DNA of 27,916 nt from Microbacteriaceae bacterium (GCA_024642605.1 JAHEAT010000078.1:1-27916); one strand, 5' to 3'. Positions 16,669 through 24,961 are shown, counted from the stretch's first letter. A program made the numbers and translations. Notes: a model not told the origin generated them from the letters alone.

Positions 16669-19518
16669 ATGTCTCAGCAACCGGTCAAGAAGCCAGGCAA
16701 AGCGTTTTCGCCTGCGAGAATCGCCGTTTTCATCGTCATCGCAATCGGTTTTGTGCTGGTTTCGAGTGCCGGTTTCTACACCGATGTTCTTTGGTACGAC
16801 CAGCTCGGTTACTCGAGTGTTTTCTTCACCGAGATCTGGGCCAAGGTTGCAATCTTTGCCGTAACCGCGGCGGTAATGGCTCTTCTGGTTGGTGTATCGA
16901 TGTGGTTGGCATTTAGAAGCCGCCCAATCTACGCGAGGTCGGCAACCACCCGCGATGTCTTCGCGCCATTTAGAGACACCATCAACCAACTTCGTCTCGG
17001 CGTCATCATCGGTGTGCCACTTCTGCTCGGCATCTTCGCCGGCGTCGCGGCAACCACCAAGTGGGATGAAGCGCTGATGTTTCTCAACGCCGTACCAACT
17101 CCTACGCACGATGCTCAGTTCAACCTGGATGTTTCGTTCTACCTATTCAAGCTCCCGTTTCTAAGCACGGCCACAGCTTTTCTCTCGACCGTGCTCTTTC
17201 TAGCGGCCCTCTCGGCAGCCGTGGTTCATCTGTTTACCGGTGCCATCAAGTTCAACGGTCGAGGCGTATCGCTAACCAAGGGTGCCAGCGTTCAGGTGGG
17301 TATCACCGCTGCGCTATTCATGCTGGCTCAGGGCGCGAGCCTATGGCTCGACCAGTACGCAACGCTCACCAGCCCATCGGGCCTGTACACCGGAGCTACT
17401 TTTGCCGACGTCAACGCGAGCATCCCTGGTTTGCAGATCATGGCCGGAATCGCCATTCTGGTTGCCATTCTGTTTGTAATCTCGGCGTTCATCGGGCGCT
17501 GGCGTCTGCCAGTTCTCGGAACCGGCTTGATGCTGGTTTCTTCGCTAGTGCTCGGATCGCTGTATCCGTGGGCGATACAAAACTTCCAGGTGGGTCCAAA
17601 CGAGCGCACGCTTGAAGCTCCGTTTATTCAGCGCAATATCGAAGCCACCACTCTGGCCTACGGCCTCGACAACATCGAGACCATCCAATACGACGCCAAG
17701 ACCACAGCCAGTGCCGGTGCCCTGCGCAAAGATGCCGACACCACCGCCAACATTCGAATCATCGACCCTTACCTGGTGTCGCCTTCGTTTAGACAACTTG
17801 AGCAGATCAAGCAGTACTACGGATTCTCAAACCACCTCGATGTGAGCCGCTACACAATCAACGGCAAGGTGCAAGACACCGTGCTCGCTGTTCGTGAGCT
17901 AAACCAAGGCGGTCTTGGAGATTCGCAATCTTGGTACAACAACGTCATCGTTTACACCCACGGATACGGTCTGGTAGCTGCCTACGGAAACCAGGGCGCG
18001 GCCGACGGTCAGCCGGTCTTCTTGCAGTCGAGCATTCCTTCAAAGGGTTCGCTTGGCGAGTTTGAGCCGCGCATCTACTTCGGTGAGCAGTCACCTGGTT
18101 ACTCAATCGTTGGCGCTCAGGCCGGTGACACTGCGCGCGAGCTCGATTATCCGGGCGGAGCCAAGGGTGTCGACCAGACCTACACAACCTTCAAGGGCGA
18201 TGGTGGCCCGAAGCTCGACAACATCTTTAAGCGTCTCTCTTATGCGCTGAAGTTCCAGAGCGAACAAATCTTGCTTTCCGATGCCATCAGCAACTCGTCG
18301 CAGATTCTCTACGATCGCAACCCGATCCAGCGTGTCAAGGCGGTAGCGCCATACCTAACCACCGATTCTGACACCTACCCAGCTGTAGTCGACGGCAAGG
18401 TTGTTTGGGTGGTCGATGGCTACACCACCTCTAACCAGTACCCGTATTCACGCGCCGAGTCGTTTGACCAGAGCATCCTTGATTCATCTGGCGAAAGCAC
18501 ATCGGGAAACCCCGACATCAACTACATTCGCAACTCGGTGAAAGCCACTGTCGATGCTTACGACGGCAGCGTCAAGCTTTACGCCTGGGATGAGGCAGAC
18601 CCAATCTTGAAGGTTTGGCAAAAGATTTTCCCCAACACTTTGCGACCGATCTCAGAGATGTCTGGTGCGCTCATGAGCCAGGTTCGCTACCCGGCCGACC
18701 TCTTCAAGGTGCAGCGCTCGATTCTGGGCCAGTATCACGTGAAGGAAGCGGGAGCCTTTTACTCGCAGCAAGACGCTTGGATGACTCCAAACGACCCGGT
18801 CAGCGACACCGGTTTGCAGCAACCTCCTTACTACCTCACCATGAAAGCTCCGGGCACCACCAACCCCGCCTACTCGCTTTACTCGACCTTCATTCCGCGT
18901 TCCACGGGTGAGTCAACGCGTAACGTGCTGACTGGTTATTTGGTGGTTAACTCTGATGCCGGCGCACAAGCGGGCAAGGTTTCGTCGAGCTATGGAAAGT
19001 TCAAGTTGCTAACGCTACCGAGAACCACCATTGTTCCGGGCCCGGGTCAGGTGCAAAACAGCTTCTCGGTTGACCCTGACGTTTCTCGTTTGCTCAACCT
19101 CCTACGCCAGGGTTCTACCAAGGTGCTCAACGGCAACTTGCTCACCTTGCCCGTTGGGGGCGGTTTGCTATACGTTCAACCCGTCTACATTCAGTCAACC
19201 GGCGAAACTTCGTTTCCACTTTTGAAGAAGATTCTGGTGGCCTTCGGCGATCAGATCGCTTTTGAAGACACCTTGGATGGAGCACTCAACGTGCTCTTCG
19301 GCGGCGATTCGGGTGCCGTAACCCCAGACCCAGGCACCGACCCCGGCACAACCGATCCTGGGGCCGCAAACCCAGCGGTGGCCAAGGCTTTGAAGGCTGC
19401 CAAGCAGGCATTCGCAGACAAGATTGCAGCCATGAAGGCCGGCGACTGGACCGCCTACGGTGAGGCTGACGCCGCACTGAAGGCAGCGCTAGACGCCGCC
19501 ATCGCCGCTAACAAGTAA
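16669..19518 (+). CDS. UPF0182 family integral membrane protein
   Basis: A 949-residue protein of the actinobacterial UPF0182 family (Rv3193c-like), function unknown. About seven membrane helices fill the first 300 residues (near 18-40, 57-82, 105-125, 155-185, 205-225, 245-275, 278-300). A large domain of about 550 residues follows, probably outside the cell. The C-terminus has a Pro-Gly-Asp-Thr linker (PDPGTDPGTTDPG) and then an Ala/Lys-rich helical tail (VAKALKAAKQAFADKIAAMK). The ATG at 16669 has AAGGAG four bases upstream and is preferred over the in-frame TTG at 16633. The family normally follows the PDZ/S16 protease, so a functional link, perhaps in envelope maintenance, is an inference. 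A strong terminator follows 11 bases after the stop. Confidence 0.9.
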   Translation: MSQQPVKKPGKAFSPARIAVFIVIAIGFVLVSSAGFYTDVLWYDQLGYSSVFFTEIWAKVAIFAVTAAVMALLVGVSMWLAFRSRPIYARSATTRDVFAPFRDTINQLRLGVIIGVPLLLGIFAGVAATTKWDEALMFLNAVPTPTHDAQFNLDVSFYLFKLPFLSTATAFLSTVLFLAALSAAVVHLFTGAIKFNGRGVSLTKGASVQVGITAALFMLAQGASLWLDQYATLTSPSGLYTGATFADVNASIPGLQIMAGIAILVAILFVISAFIGRWRLPVLGTGLMLVSSLVLGSLYPWAIQNFQVGPNERTLEAPFIQRNIEATTLAYGLDNIETIQYDAKTTASAGALRKDADTTANIRIIDPYLVSPSFRQLEQIKQYYGFSNHLDVSRYTINGKVQDTVLAVRELNQGGLGDSQSWYNNVIVYTHGYGLVAAYGNQGAADGQPVFLQSSIPSKGSLGEFEPRIYFGEQSPGYSIVGAQAGDTARELDYPGGAKGVDQTYTTFKGDGGPKLDNIFKRLSYALKFQSEQILLSDAISNSSQILYDRNPIQRVKAVAPYLTTDSDTYPAVVDGKVVWVVDGYTTSNQYPYSRAESFDQSILDSSGESTSGNPDINYIRNSVKATVDAYDGSVKLYAWDEADPILKVWQKIFPNTLRPISEMSGALMSQVRYPADLFKVQRSILGQYHVKEAGAFYSQQDAWMTPNDPVSDTGLQQPPYYLTMKAPGTTNPAYSLYSTFIPRSTGESTRNVLTGYLVVNSDAGAQAGKVSSSYGKFKLLTLPRTTIVPGPGQVQNSFSVDPDVSRLLNLLRQGSTKVLNGNLLTLPVGGGLLYVQPVYIQSTGETSFPLLKKILVAFGDQIAFEDTLDGALNVLFGGDSGAVTPDPGTDPGTTDPGAANPAVAKALKAAKQAFADKIAAMKAGDWTAYGEADAALKAALDAAIAANK

Positions 19519-19529
19519 GCCTCCAGATG

Positions 19530-19561
19530 CGAAAAAGCGGTTGGGCTCAACCGCTTTTTCG
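19530..19561 (+). terminator. Strong intrinsic terminator after the UPF0182 gene
   Basis: A perfect 14-bp stem (CGAAAAAGCGGTTG, loop GGCT at 19544-19547, CAACCGCTTTTTCG) whose 3' arm carries a run of five T. The symmetrical A and T runs make it potentially bidirectional. Confidence 0.9.
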
Positions 19562-19570
19562 TGTTAGAGT
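19541..19570 (+). promoter_or_regulatory. Putative promoter of the initiator tRNA gene
   Basis: TTGGGC (19541-19546) and TAGAGT (19565-19570) are separated by 18 bases and would start transcription near 19577, just before the tRNA at 19581. The -35 lies inside the preceding terminator hairpin. Motif-level evidence only. Confidence 0.45.
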
Positions 19571-19580
19571 TGAGGTTCGC

Positions 19581-19657
19581 CGCGGGGTGGAGCAGTTCGG
19601 TAGCTCGCCGGGCTCATAACCCGGAGGTCGTAGGTTCAAATCCTGCCCCCGCAACCA
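19581..19657 (+). tRNA. Initiator tRNA-fMet (CAT), CCA encoded
   Basis: A 77-nt cloverleaf with anticodon CAT at 19615-19617. Two initiator hallmarks are visible: the first acceptor pair is a C1-A72 mismatch (CGCGGGG against CCCCGCA), and the anticodon stem has three consecutive G-C pairs next to the loop (19610-19612 with 19620-19622). The T arm carries GGTTCAAATCC. The 3' CCA is encoded at 19655-19657. It therefore starts translation rather than inserting internal methionine. A terminator follows immediately, so the gene is an isolated transcription unit. Confidence 0.97.
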
Positions 19658-19660
19658 AAG

Positions 19661-19689
19661 AAAAACCCAGTCATCCGACTGGGTTTTTT
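19661..19689 (+). terminator. Strong intrinsic terminator after tRNA-fMet
   Basis: A 12-bp stem (AAAAACCCAGTC, loop ATCC at 19673-19676, GACTGGGTTTTT) ending in six T. It begins four bases after the tRNA CCA. Confidence 0.92.
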
Positions 19690-19770
19690 CGCGTCTGAGA
19701 GGTCTTGCCACCTCGGTTGGCTCGGTCGCTGGGATGTGGAGAAAACCCGACGCCAATCGCGGTTCGCACG

Positions 19771-19776
19771 TAGGCT
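19771..19776 (+). promoter_or_regulatory. Putative -10 box for a leaderless mRNA of the secreted protein gene
   Basis: TAGGCT ends six bases before ATG 19783 with no Shine-Dalgarno sequence between. No clear -35 is seen. Confidence 0.42.
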
Positions 19777-19782
19777 TCGGCG

Positions 19783-20535
19783 ATGCAACATAAACCCAAG
19801 CCTTCATCACGTTTAGTTGCGCTGTTGCTGTTTGCGGTCCTATCGCTATCGATGGCGCCATCATTGGCAGAGGCAAGACCCTTTGGTGTCGCATGCGGCT
19901 CGAGTAACGGCACGGTCAGGTCGGTGTCGATTTCGTCTAAGGTCACTGGCGACCGAGTGAGGGTCTGCGCCGACTGGATCAAGACCTCAATTGGCACAAG
20001 CACAGTTGCTTCCAAGCCGACCGCAAAACCCACCGTTAAACCAACCACGGTTTTAAACTCTTCTTCTACCAGCGGTCACATCGCCTACACACCGCTGAAT
20101 CGCAGCGTGGTGGCAACGGCAAACAGACCAACCATAATCTCTTTGCCGAACGCGCAAGTGTCTCCTAAAACCTCGGTTCTACTTATGTCCGATGCCACAC
20201 GACACTCAAAGGTTCGCCAACTGCTCGGCTACAACACACTCATTCGATTCACGCCAACCGCATACCGCTGGACCCTCGGAGACTCGGCGACGTCTACCCG
20301 ATCTCGAGTGCGGCACCAATTCAAAGCCACCGGCCTCTACTTCGTGAGACTCAGCGTCACCTATTCAATCGACCTCAAGGTGTTACCTTCCGGCAAATGG
20401 ATTTCGACCCCGCTAACCATCAAGAAAGTAGCCGATCCACTGCAGTTGAGAGTAGGGGAAAACCAGCGCATTCAAGGCATTCCAGTTTTTGTCATTCACG
20501 ACTGCAGGCAGATGCCCAGCGCTATCGGTTGCTAA
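19783..20535 (+). CDS. Secreted protein with a PKD-like domain
   Basis: A 250-residue exported protein of unknown function. A classical signal peptide is visible: basic start (KPKPSSR), hydrophobic core LVALLLFAVLSLSM (11-24) and a likely AEA cut after residue 31. A Thr/Pro/Lys linker (KPTAKPTVKPTT) at about 78-89 follows. A segment near 162-200 (YRWTLGDSATSTRS, then RHQFKATGLYFVRLSVTY) matches the PKD pattern of a W-x-GD turn, an H-x(F/Y) strand and G-x-Y-x-V-x-(L/V)-x-V. Four cysteines occur in the mature part (near 38 and 62, and two in the last ten residues), enough for two disulfides. It is isolated between the tRNA-fMet terminator and htrA. It could be a surface adhesin or wall-associated protein; no catalytic motif is seen. 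Confidence 0.72.
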   Translation: MQHKPKPSSRLVALLLFAVLSLSMAPSLAEARPFGVACGSSNGTVRSVSISSKVTGDRVRVCADWIKTSIGTSTVASKPTAKPTVKPTTVLNSSSTSGHIAYTPLNRSVVATANRPTIISLPNAQVSPKTSVLLMSDATRHSKVRQLLGYNTLIRFTPTAYRWTLGDSATSTRSRVRHQFKATGLYFVRLSVTYSIDLKVLPSGKWISTPLTIKKVADPLQLRVGENQRIQGIPVFVIHDCRQMPSAIGC

Positions 20536-20547
20536 CCTACGATTCTC

Positions 20548-20599
20548 TCAGGTTGCTTTCATAAACTATTCAGGTTGCCGTGTGATTGTCTGAATCACA
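20548..20599 (+). promoter_or_regulatory. Candidate operator region upstream of htrA: direct repeat plus palindrome
   Basis: The 9-base direct repeat TCAGGTTGC occurs at 20548-20556 and 20570-20578, 22 bases apart (two helical turns). TAAACT (20562-20567), a possible -10, lies between the copies. Directly downstream is a perfect inverted repeat TGTGATT-GTCTG-AATCACA at 20581-20599, ending 24 bases before the htrA start. The arrangement looks like transcription-factor sites over a promoter. The factor is unknown. Confidence 0.5.
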
Positions 20600-20623
20600 T
20601 AGCTATCTCGAAAGGCACCAGAG

Positions 20624-21865
20624 TTGACTGACCCAATCGTTTCAAACACAAACGCCCCCGACGTGAATCGTCAATTCTTTTTTCAATCTGAATCTTCTGG
20701 TACACCAGCACCGGCGCCCGCGAAGAAGCGCGAGCGCAAACCGCTCACCGCGAGTTCGGCCTTGGTAATTGGCGCAATCGTCGGTGGGCTCTTCGGTGGC
20801 AGCGCCGGCGTCGCCGGTTTCTTGGTGGCAACTCACCCAGCACCAGTGGTAGTCAACAACACCGATTCGGTCACCTGGGTTACCGGCGTTGCAGCCAAGT
20901 CGTTGCCTTCGGTGGTAACCATTTCTGTTGATTCCAAAACCGCAGGCGGTAGTGGCTCGGGCGTCTTTCTAACCAAGACTGGCTACATTCTCACCAACAC
21001 TCACGTGGTAACCCTCGAGGGTGCCACCAGCACCGCCACCATCCAGGTGCGCACCACCGACGGCCGAATCTTCGACGCCACCCTGGTTGGTACCGACCCA
21101 ACTAACGACCTAGCCGTTATCAAGATCTCGTCGCCTTCGGAGTTCACCCCGATCGATTGGGCCGACTCTTCAGCGCTAAACGTTGGCGACCCGGTGGTGG
21201 CCATCGGCGCTCCACTCGGGCTGCCATCGAGCGTTACCTCAGGTGTCGTCTCTGCTCTAGATCGCACCATCCAAGTTGCCGATTCGACCCCGGGCGGCGA
21301 CAGCTCGAGCCTGCAGTGGTGGAACGGCACCGGAGCAGCACCGGTAAACCTTCGCGTGATTCAAACTGATGCCGCCATTAACCCTGGCAACTCGGGTGGC
21401 GCCCTGGTTAACGACAAAGGTCAGCTCATCGGCATCAACGTTGCCATTGCTACCGCGAGCTCATCGTCATCGGGTTCACAATCGGGAAGCATCGGAGTAG
21501 GTTTTGCGATTCCTTCGAACGTCGCCAAGCGCATCGGTGAAGAGATCATGAAATCTGGAAAGGCTAGCCACGCGCTTCTCGGCGCGCTGGTGAGCGACTA
21601 CTCGGCAAGCAAGAATGCCACCGCTGGCTTTTCAACCGGCGCAAAAGTTGAGAAGTTAACCGCCGGTGGAGCCGCCGAGAAGGCGGGCCTCAAGGTGGGC
21701 GACGTCGTGGTTCGATTCAACGGCGAGGCAATCGCATCTAGCGGTGAGCTAACCGCGGCAGTGAGATTTGAAAAAGCCGGAGCTAAGGTCGACCTAGTTA
21801 TTGTGCGTGATGGCAAAGAAGTTACTTTTCAGGTCACACTCGGCGATCTAGCAAACTCGCAGTAG
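20624..21865 (+). CDS. HtrA/DegP-family serine protease with PDZ domain (PepD-like)
   Basis: A membrane-anchored trypsin-like protease for quality control of extracytoplasmic proteins. The 413-residue layout is a Pro/Ala/Lys-rich cytoplasmic tail (1-42), one membrane helix (about 45-69), the protease domain with triad His127 (TNTHVV), Asp162 (TNDLAVI) and Ser257 (NPGNSGGAL), a Ser/Gly-rich loop (SSSSSGSQSGS), and a C-terminal PDZ domain (about 310-405, AAEKAGLKVGDVVVRFNG). All catalytic residues are intact. The start is TTG at 20624 with GAAAGG eight bases upstream. In actinobacteria such genes are usually envelope-stress induced, and the repeats just upstream fit regulated expression. The malic enzyme gene starts 26 bases after its stop. 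Confidence 0.93.
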   Translation: MTDPIVSNTNAPDVNRQFFFQSESSGTPAPAPAKKRERKPLTASSALVIGAIVGGLFGGSAGVAGFLVATHPAPVVVNNTDSVTWVTGVAAKSLPSVVTISVDSKTAGGSGSGVFLTKTGYILTNTHVVTLEGATSTATIQVRTTDGRIFDATLVGTDPTNDLAVIKISSPSEFTPIDWADSSALNVGDPVVAIGAPLGLPSSVTSGVVSALDRTIQVADSTPGGDSSSLQWWNGTGAAPVNLRVIQTDAAINPGNSGGALVNDKGQLIGINVAIATASSSSSGSQSGSIGVGFAIPSNVAKRIGEEIMKSGKASHALLGALVSDYSASKNATAGFSTGAKVEKLTAGGAAEKAGLKVGDVVVRFNGEAIASSGELTAAVRFEKAGAKVDLVIVRDGKEVTFQVTLGDLANSQ

Positions 21866-21891
21866 CAGCAACATCGTGGCAGACTGAAAAC

Positions 21892-23283
21892 ATGTCAACG
21901 GCGCCGTCAGTTCAGTACTCCATAACGATTCGTCTTGAGGCACCAGCCAAGACCACGACGGTTTCAGAACTCACCGGGGCAATCGAGGCCCTCGGCGGCT
22001 CGGTAACCGCACTCGACGTCAATCACTCCGATGCCGAACGCGTTCGAGTAGACCTCACCTGCGCAACTCGCAACAGCGAACATGCCGAAGAGATCGTAGA
22101 AAACCTGCAGCAAATCGAAGGCGTTACCGTGGGCAAGGTTTCAGACCGCACCTTCTTGGCACACCTCGGTGGCAAGCTCACCATCGAATCGAAGCTTCCA
22201 ATTCGCAACCGCGACGACCTCTCTCTCATTTACACACCTGGCGTAGCCCGCATTTGTGAAGCCATTGTCAAAGACCCGAGCGATGCCCGCCGCCTGACCA
22301 TCAAGCGCAACACGATAGCCGTAGTTACCGATGGCTCTGCAGTTCTCGGCCTCGGCAACATTGGCCCACTCGCTGCCATGCCGGTAATGGAAGGCAAGGC
22401 GGCACTGTTCAAGCGGTTTGCCGACATCGATGCTTTTCCGATCTGCCTAGACACCCAAGATGTCGATGAAATCGTTAGAACTGTCAAAGCCATTTCGCCA
22501 GGATTCGCCGGAATCAACCTCGAAGACATCTCTGCACCGCGCTGCTTCGAAATCGAAGAACGTCTGCGGGCCGAGCTAGATATCCCGGTGTTTCACGATG
22601 ACCAGCACGGCACAGCAATTGTTTGCGTGGCGGCCCTTCGCAACGCGCTCAAAGTGGTTGGCAAGAACATCGAAGATGTTCAACTGGTGATGTCTGGAGC
22701 CGGCGCGGCCGGAACCGCTGTTCTCAAGCTACTGATGGCTGCAGGCCTTAGGCACGCCATCGTTGCCGATCAGCGCGGGGTGATCTATGCCGGGCGCGAA
22801 GACATTCAACCGGAGACATCGCTCGAGTGGATCGCCATGCACACCAATGACAGGGCACTCACCGGAACCCTCAAGTCGGCCATGCGAGGTGCCGATGTTT
22901 TTATCGGGGTTTCGGCTGGCAACATCATCGACGCAGCCGACGTTGCCTCGATGGCCAAAGACAGCATCGTTTTTGCATTGGCTAACCCCAACCCAGAAAT
23001 CGAACCATCTGAGGCAGCCAAGCACGCCGCCGTGGTGGCAACCGGTCGAAGCGACTTTCCAAACCAGATCAACAACGTGTTGGCGTTTCCAGGTTTCTTC
23101 AGAGGGCTCTTGGATGCCGGTGCGCATAAGATCACCGAAAAGATGCTGTTGGCAGCGGCCAACGCACTTGCCACCTGTGTAGACGGCTCAGAGTTGAATG
23201 CCTCATATATAGTCCCCAGTGTGTTTCATCCAGACGTTTCTCAGCGCGTAGCTGACGCAGTTCGAAAGGCAGCAAAGAAGTAA
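21892..23283 (+). CDS. NAD-type malic enzyme with N-terminal ACT-like domain
   Basis: Oxidative decarboxylation of malate to pyruvate with NAD(P) reduction, cytoplasmic, linking the TCA cycle to pyruvate. The 463-residue protein begins with an ACT-like regulatory domain (about 8-81, beta-alpha-beta pattern ending in IEGVTVGKV), so control by a small metabolite is likely. The malic enzyme part follows: IYTPGVARIC with catalytic Tyr114, MEGKAALFKRF with catalytic Lys169, LEDISAP with metal ligands Glu211 and Asp212, FHDDQHGTA with Asp236 and Asp237, and the dinucleotide-binding GAGAAG (269-274). Cofactor preference cannot be read with confidence. There is no good Shine-Dalgarno sequence before ATG 21892; CAGACT ends six bases upstream, so a leaderless message is possible. 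The stop overlaps the next start as TAATG. Confidence 0.93.
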   Translation: MSTAPSVQYSITIRLEAPAKTTTVSELTGAIEALGGSVTALDVNHSDAERVRVDLTCATRNSEHAEEIVENLQQIEGVTVGKVSDRTFLAHLGGKLTIESKLPIRNRDDLSLIYTPGVARICEAIVKDPSDARRLTIKRNTIAVVTDGSAVLGLGNIGPLAAMPVMEGKAALFKRFADIDAFPICLDTQDVDEIVRTVKAISPGFAGINLEDISAPRCFEIEERLRAELDIPVFHDDQHGTAIVCVAALRNALKVVGKNIEDVQLVMSGAGAAGTAVLKLLMAAGLRHAIVADQRGVIYAGREDIQPETSLEWIAMHTNDRALTGTLKSAMRGADVFIGVSAGNIIDAADVASMAKDSIVFALANPNPEIEPSEAAKHAAVVATGRSDFPNQINNVLAFPGFFRGLLDAGAHKITEKMLLAAANALATCVDGSELNASYIVPSVFHPDVSQRVADAVRKAAKK

Positions 23284-23609
23284 TGAGTTCACTAGGAAGC
23301 GAAACCATTGGCGGTCAGTCGTCGGGCGATACCCTGCTCGAGGAGCAGTCGCAGTCGCTCGAGCCTGGCGATCACGAGCGCTATTCACACTACGTTCGCA
23401 AAGAGAAGATTGTTGAATCTGCAGTGATGGGTACGCCCGTAATTGCTCTCTGCGGCAAGGTGTGGGTGCCTGGGCGCGACCCGCAGAAGTTTCCGGTTTG
23501 CCCAACCTGCAAAGACATTTACGAGGGCTTACGCCCCGAAGACCCAAACTCTAAGGGTGACGGCGGTGCTGGCAACGGCGGAGGTTCGGGTACCGGCGGC
23601 GACGCCTAA
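23283..23609 (+). CDS. DUF3039 family protein
   Basis: A 108-residue acidic protein of the actinobacterial DUF3039 family, function unknown. Conserved-looking His and Cys residues (H31, H36, C57, and C73-x2-C76 in FPVCPTCKDIY) could bind a metal such as zinc. The first 30 residues and the Gly-rich tail (about 92-108) look disordered. It starts at ATG 23283 within TAATG, sharing one base with the malic enzyme stop, so translation is probably coupled. It is convergent with pncB with 37 bases between and no clear terminator hairpin. The neighbourhood does not by itself define a role. Confidence 0.85.
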   Translation: MSSLGSETIGGQSSGDTLLEEQSQSLEPGDHERYSHYVRKEKIVESAVMGTPVIALCGKVWVPGRDPQKFPVCPTCKDIYEGLRPEDPNSKGDGGAGNGGGSGTGGDA

Positions 23610-23646
23610 ACAGCTGGGCCAGACGCCGAAAACCTTACTTCGACGC

Positions 23647-24948
23647 CTAAATGAACTCGGTGGCGATAGCCGCTTCGCCACGCATGAGACGACGTCCGTT
23701 TAGCGGAAGGGTCTGCATAACATCGCGGTGATGCTCTCTGGCACGCGCGGTGCCGGCGGCCCCGGTGTGCTCGAACTGCATCTCGCCGTTGATAATCAGT
23801 GGCACCAAAAGTTCACGGTCGGTGGCGAGTAAATCTGGGTGCCCCTTGGTTGCCAAAACTTCGGTACTTGCAAAGCCCTTGGCATCGTGACGGCGAAGCG
23901 CAAACTTGCGACCGCCAACATTAGTTTTATGAACCGAACGCTTTGCCACGCTAACCCATTCACCGCCTTCGTCTTCGAAGGCCACCATCTTGTAAACAAA
24001 CCCAGCGGTTGGCACGCCAGAACCTGTGACCACCGAGGTTCCCACGCCGTAGTTGTCTACCGGCGCTGCGGCCAGCGCCGCAATCGAGAACTCATTTAGG
24101 TCGTTGGTGACGGTGATCTTGGTGTTCGGGGCTCCAAGTGAATCGAGCAGTGCGCGCACGCGGGTTACCTCAACGCCTAAGTCGCCAGAGTCGATTCGCA
24201 CGGCACCGAGTTCGGGGCCGGCAATCTCAACCGCGAGGCGCACGGCGCGATCGGTGTCGTAGGTATCAACCAAAAGGGTTGTGCCAGGGCCAAAGGTTTC
24301 AACCTGAGCCTTGAAGGCCTCGGCTTCAGAGTCGTGCAACAGGGTAAATGCGTGTGCCGCGGTTCCCATGGTTGGAATTCCCCACGAGCGACCGGCTTCT
24401 AGGTTTGAGGTTGCGTCGAAGCCTGCAATGTAGGCAGCTCGAGCGGCAGCAACCGCCGCAATCTCGTTGGTGCGACGGCCACCCATTTCGGCCAGAAAAC
24501 GGCCACCGGCAACGCCAACCATTCTCGAAGCCGCCGAAGCAACCGCCGAGTCGAAGTTGAGCACGCTCAGAATAATGGTCTCTAGAACTACCGCTTGCTC
24601 GAAGGTTGCCTCAACCGTGAGCACGGGGGAATATGCAAAGAAAAGCTCACCCTCTTGGTAGCCCCAAATGTTGCCTTCGAATTTGTAGTTCGCCAGCCAT
24701 TCGATGGTGGCCGAGTCGAGAATGCTGTTCGTTCGCAAAAACTCAAGTTCGGCGTCGTCGAATCTAAAATCACGGATGCGCTCCAGAAGTCTGCCGGTGC
24801 CGGCAACTACTCCGTACCTGCGGCCGCCAGGGAGAGAGCGACAGAAGACCTCAAACACGGCCTGGCGATCGGCTTTACCCGAGTGTCGCGCAGCCTGGAG
24901 CATAGTGAGTTCGTACCGATCGGTAAGCAACGCAGATGAGGTCAACAC
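23647..24948 (-). CDS. pncB: Nicotinate phosphoribosyltransferase
   Basis: Converts nicotinate and PRPP to nicotinate mononucleotide, the entry step of NAD salvage (Preiss-Handler pathway). I take the GTG at 24946-24948 as start, giving 433 residues beginning VLTSSALLTDRYELTML. The longer in-frame ATG at 25020 would overlap the divergent murI gene and lacks support, while a TAGGCT box ends seven bases before the GTG. Visible family features are TDRYELTM near the N-terminus, FEVFCRSLPGGRRY, the GTAAHAF segment, a phosphate-binding region around AVRIDSGDLG, TNDLNEF, and the histidine/glycine segment SVHKTNVGGRKFALR near the C-terminus. Length and motifs are normal for actinobacterial enzymes. 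It shares a 56-base divergent promoter gap with murI. Confidence 0.93.
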   Translation of the reverse strand: MLTSSALLTDRYELTMLQAARHSGKADRQAVFEVFCRSLPGGRRYGVVAGTGRLLERIRDFRFDDAELEFLRTNSILDSATIEWLANYKFEGNIWGYQEGELFFAYSPVLTVEATFEQAVVLETIILSVLNFDSAVASAASRMVGVAGGRFLAEMGGRRTNEIAAVAAARAAYIAGFDATSNLEAGRSWGIPTMGTAAHAFTLLHDSEAEAFKAQVETFGPGTTLLVDTYDTDRAVRLAVEIAGPELGAVRIDSGDLGVEVTRVRALLDSLGAPNTKITVTNDLNEFSIAALAAAPVDNYGVGTSVVTGSGVPTAGFVYKMVAFEDEGGEWVSVAKRSVHKTNVGGRKFALRRHDAKGFASTEVLATKGHPDLLATDRELLVPLIINGEMQFEHTGAAGTARAREHHRDVMQTLPLNGRRLMRGEAAIATEFI

Positions 24949-24955
24949 GCTCTCA

Positions 24956-24961
24956 AGCCTA
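24956..24961 (-). promoter_or_regulatory. Putative -10 box for a leaderless pncB mRNA
   Basis: TAGGCT on the minus strand ends seven bases before the GTG at 24948, with no Shine-Dalgarno sequence between. This supports the shorter pncB start. Confidence 0.45.

Noticed and set aside
20581..20599. Reading the TGTGATT...AATCACA dyad as a CRP/FNR site
   Set aside because: The TGTGA and TCACA halves are nine bases apart, not the six typical of CRP, so I keep it as an unassigned operator candidate.
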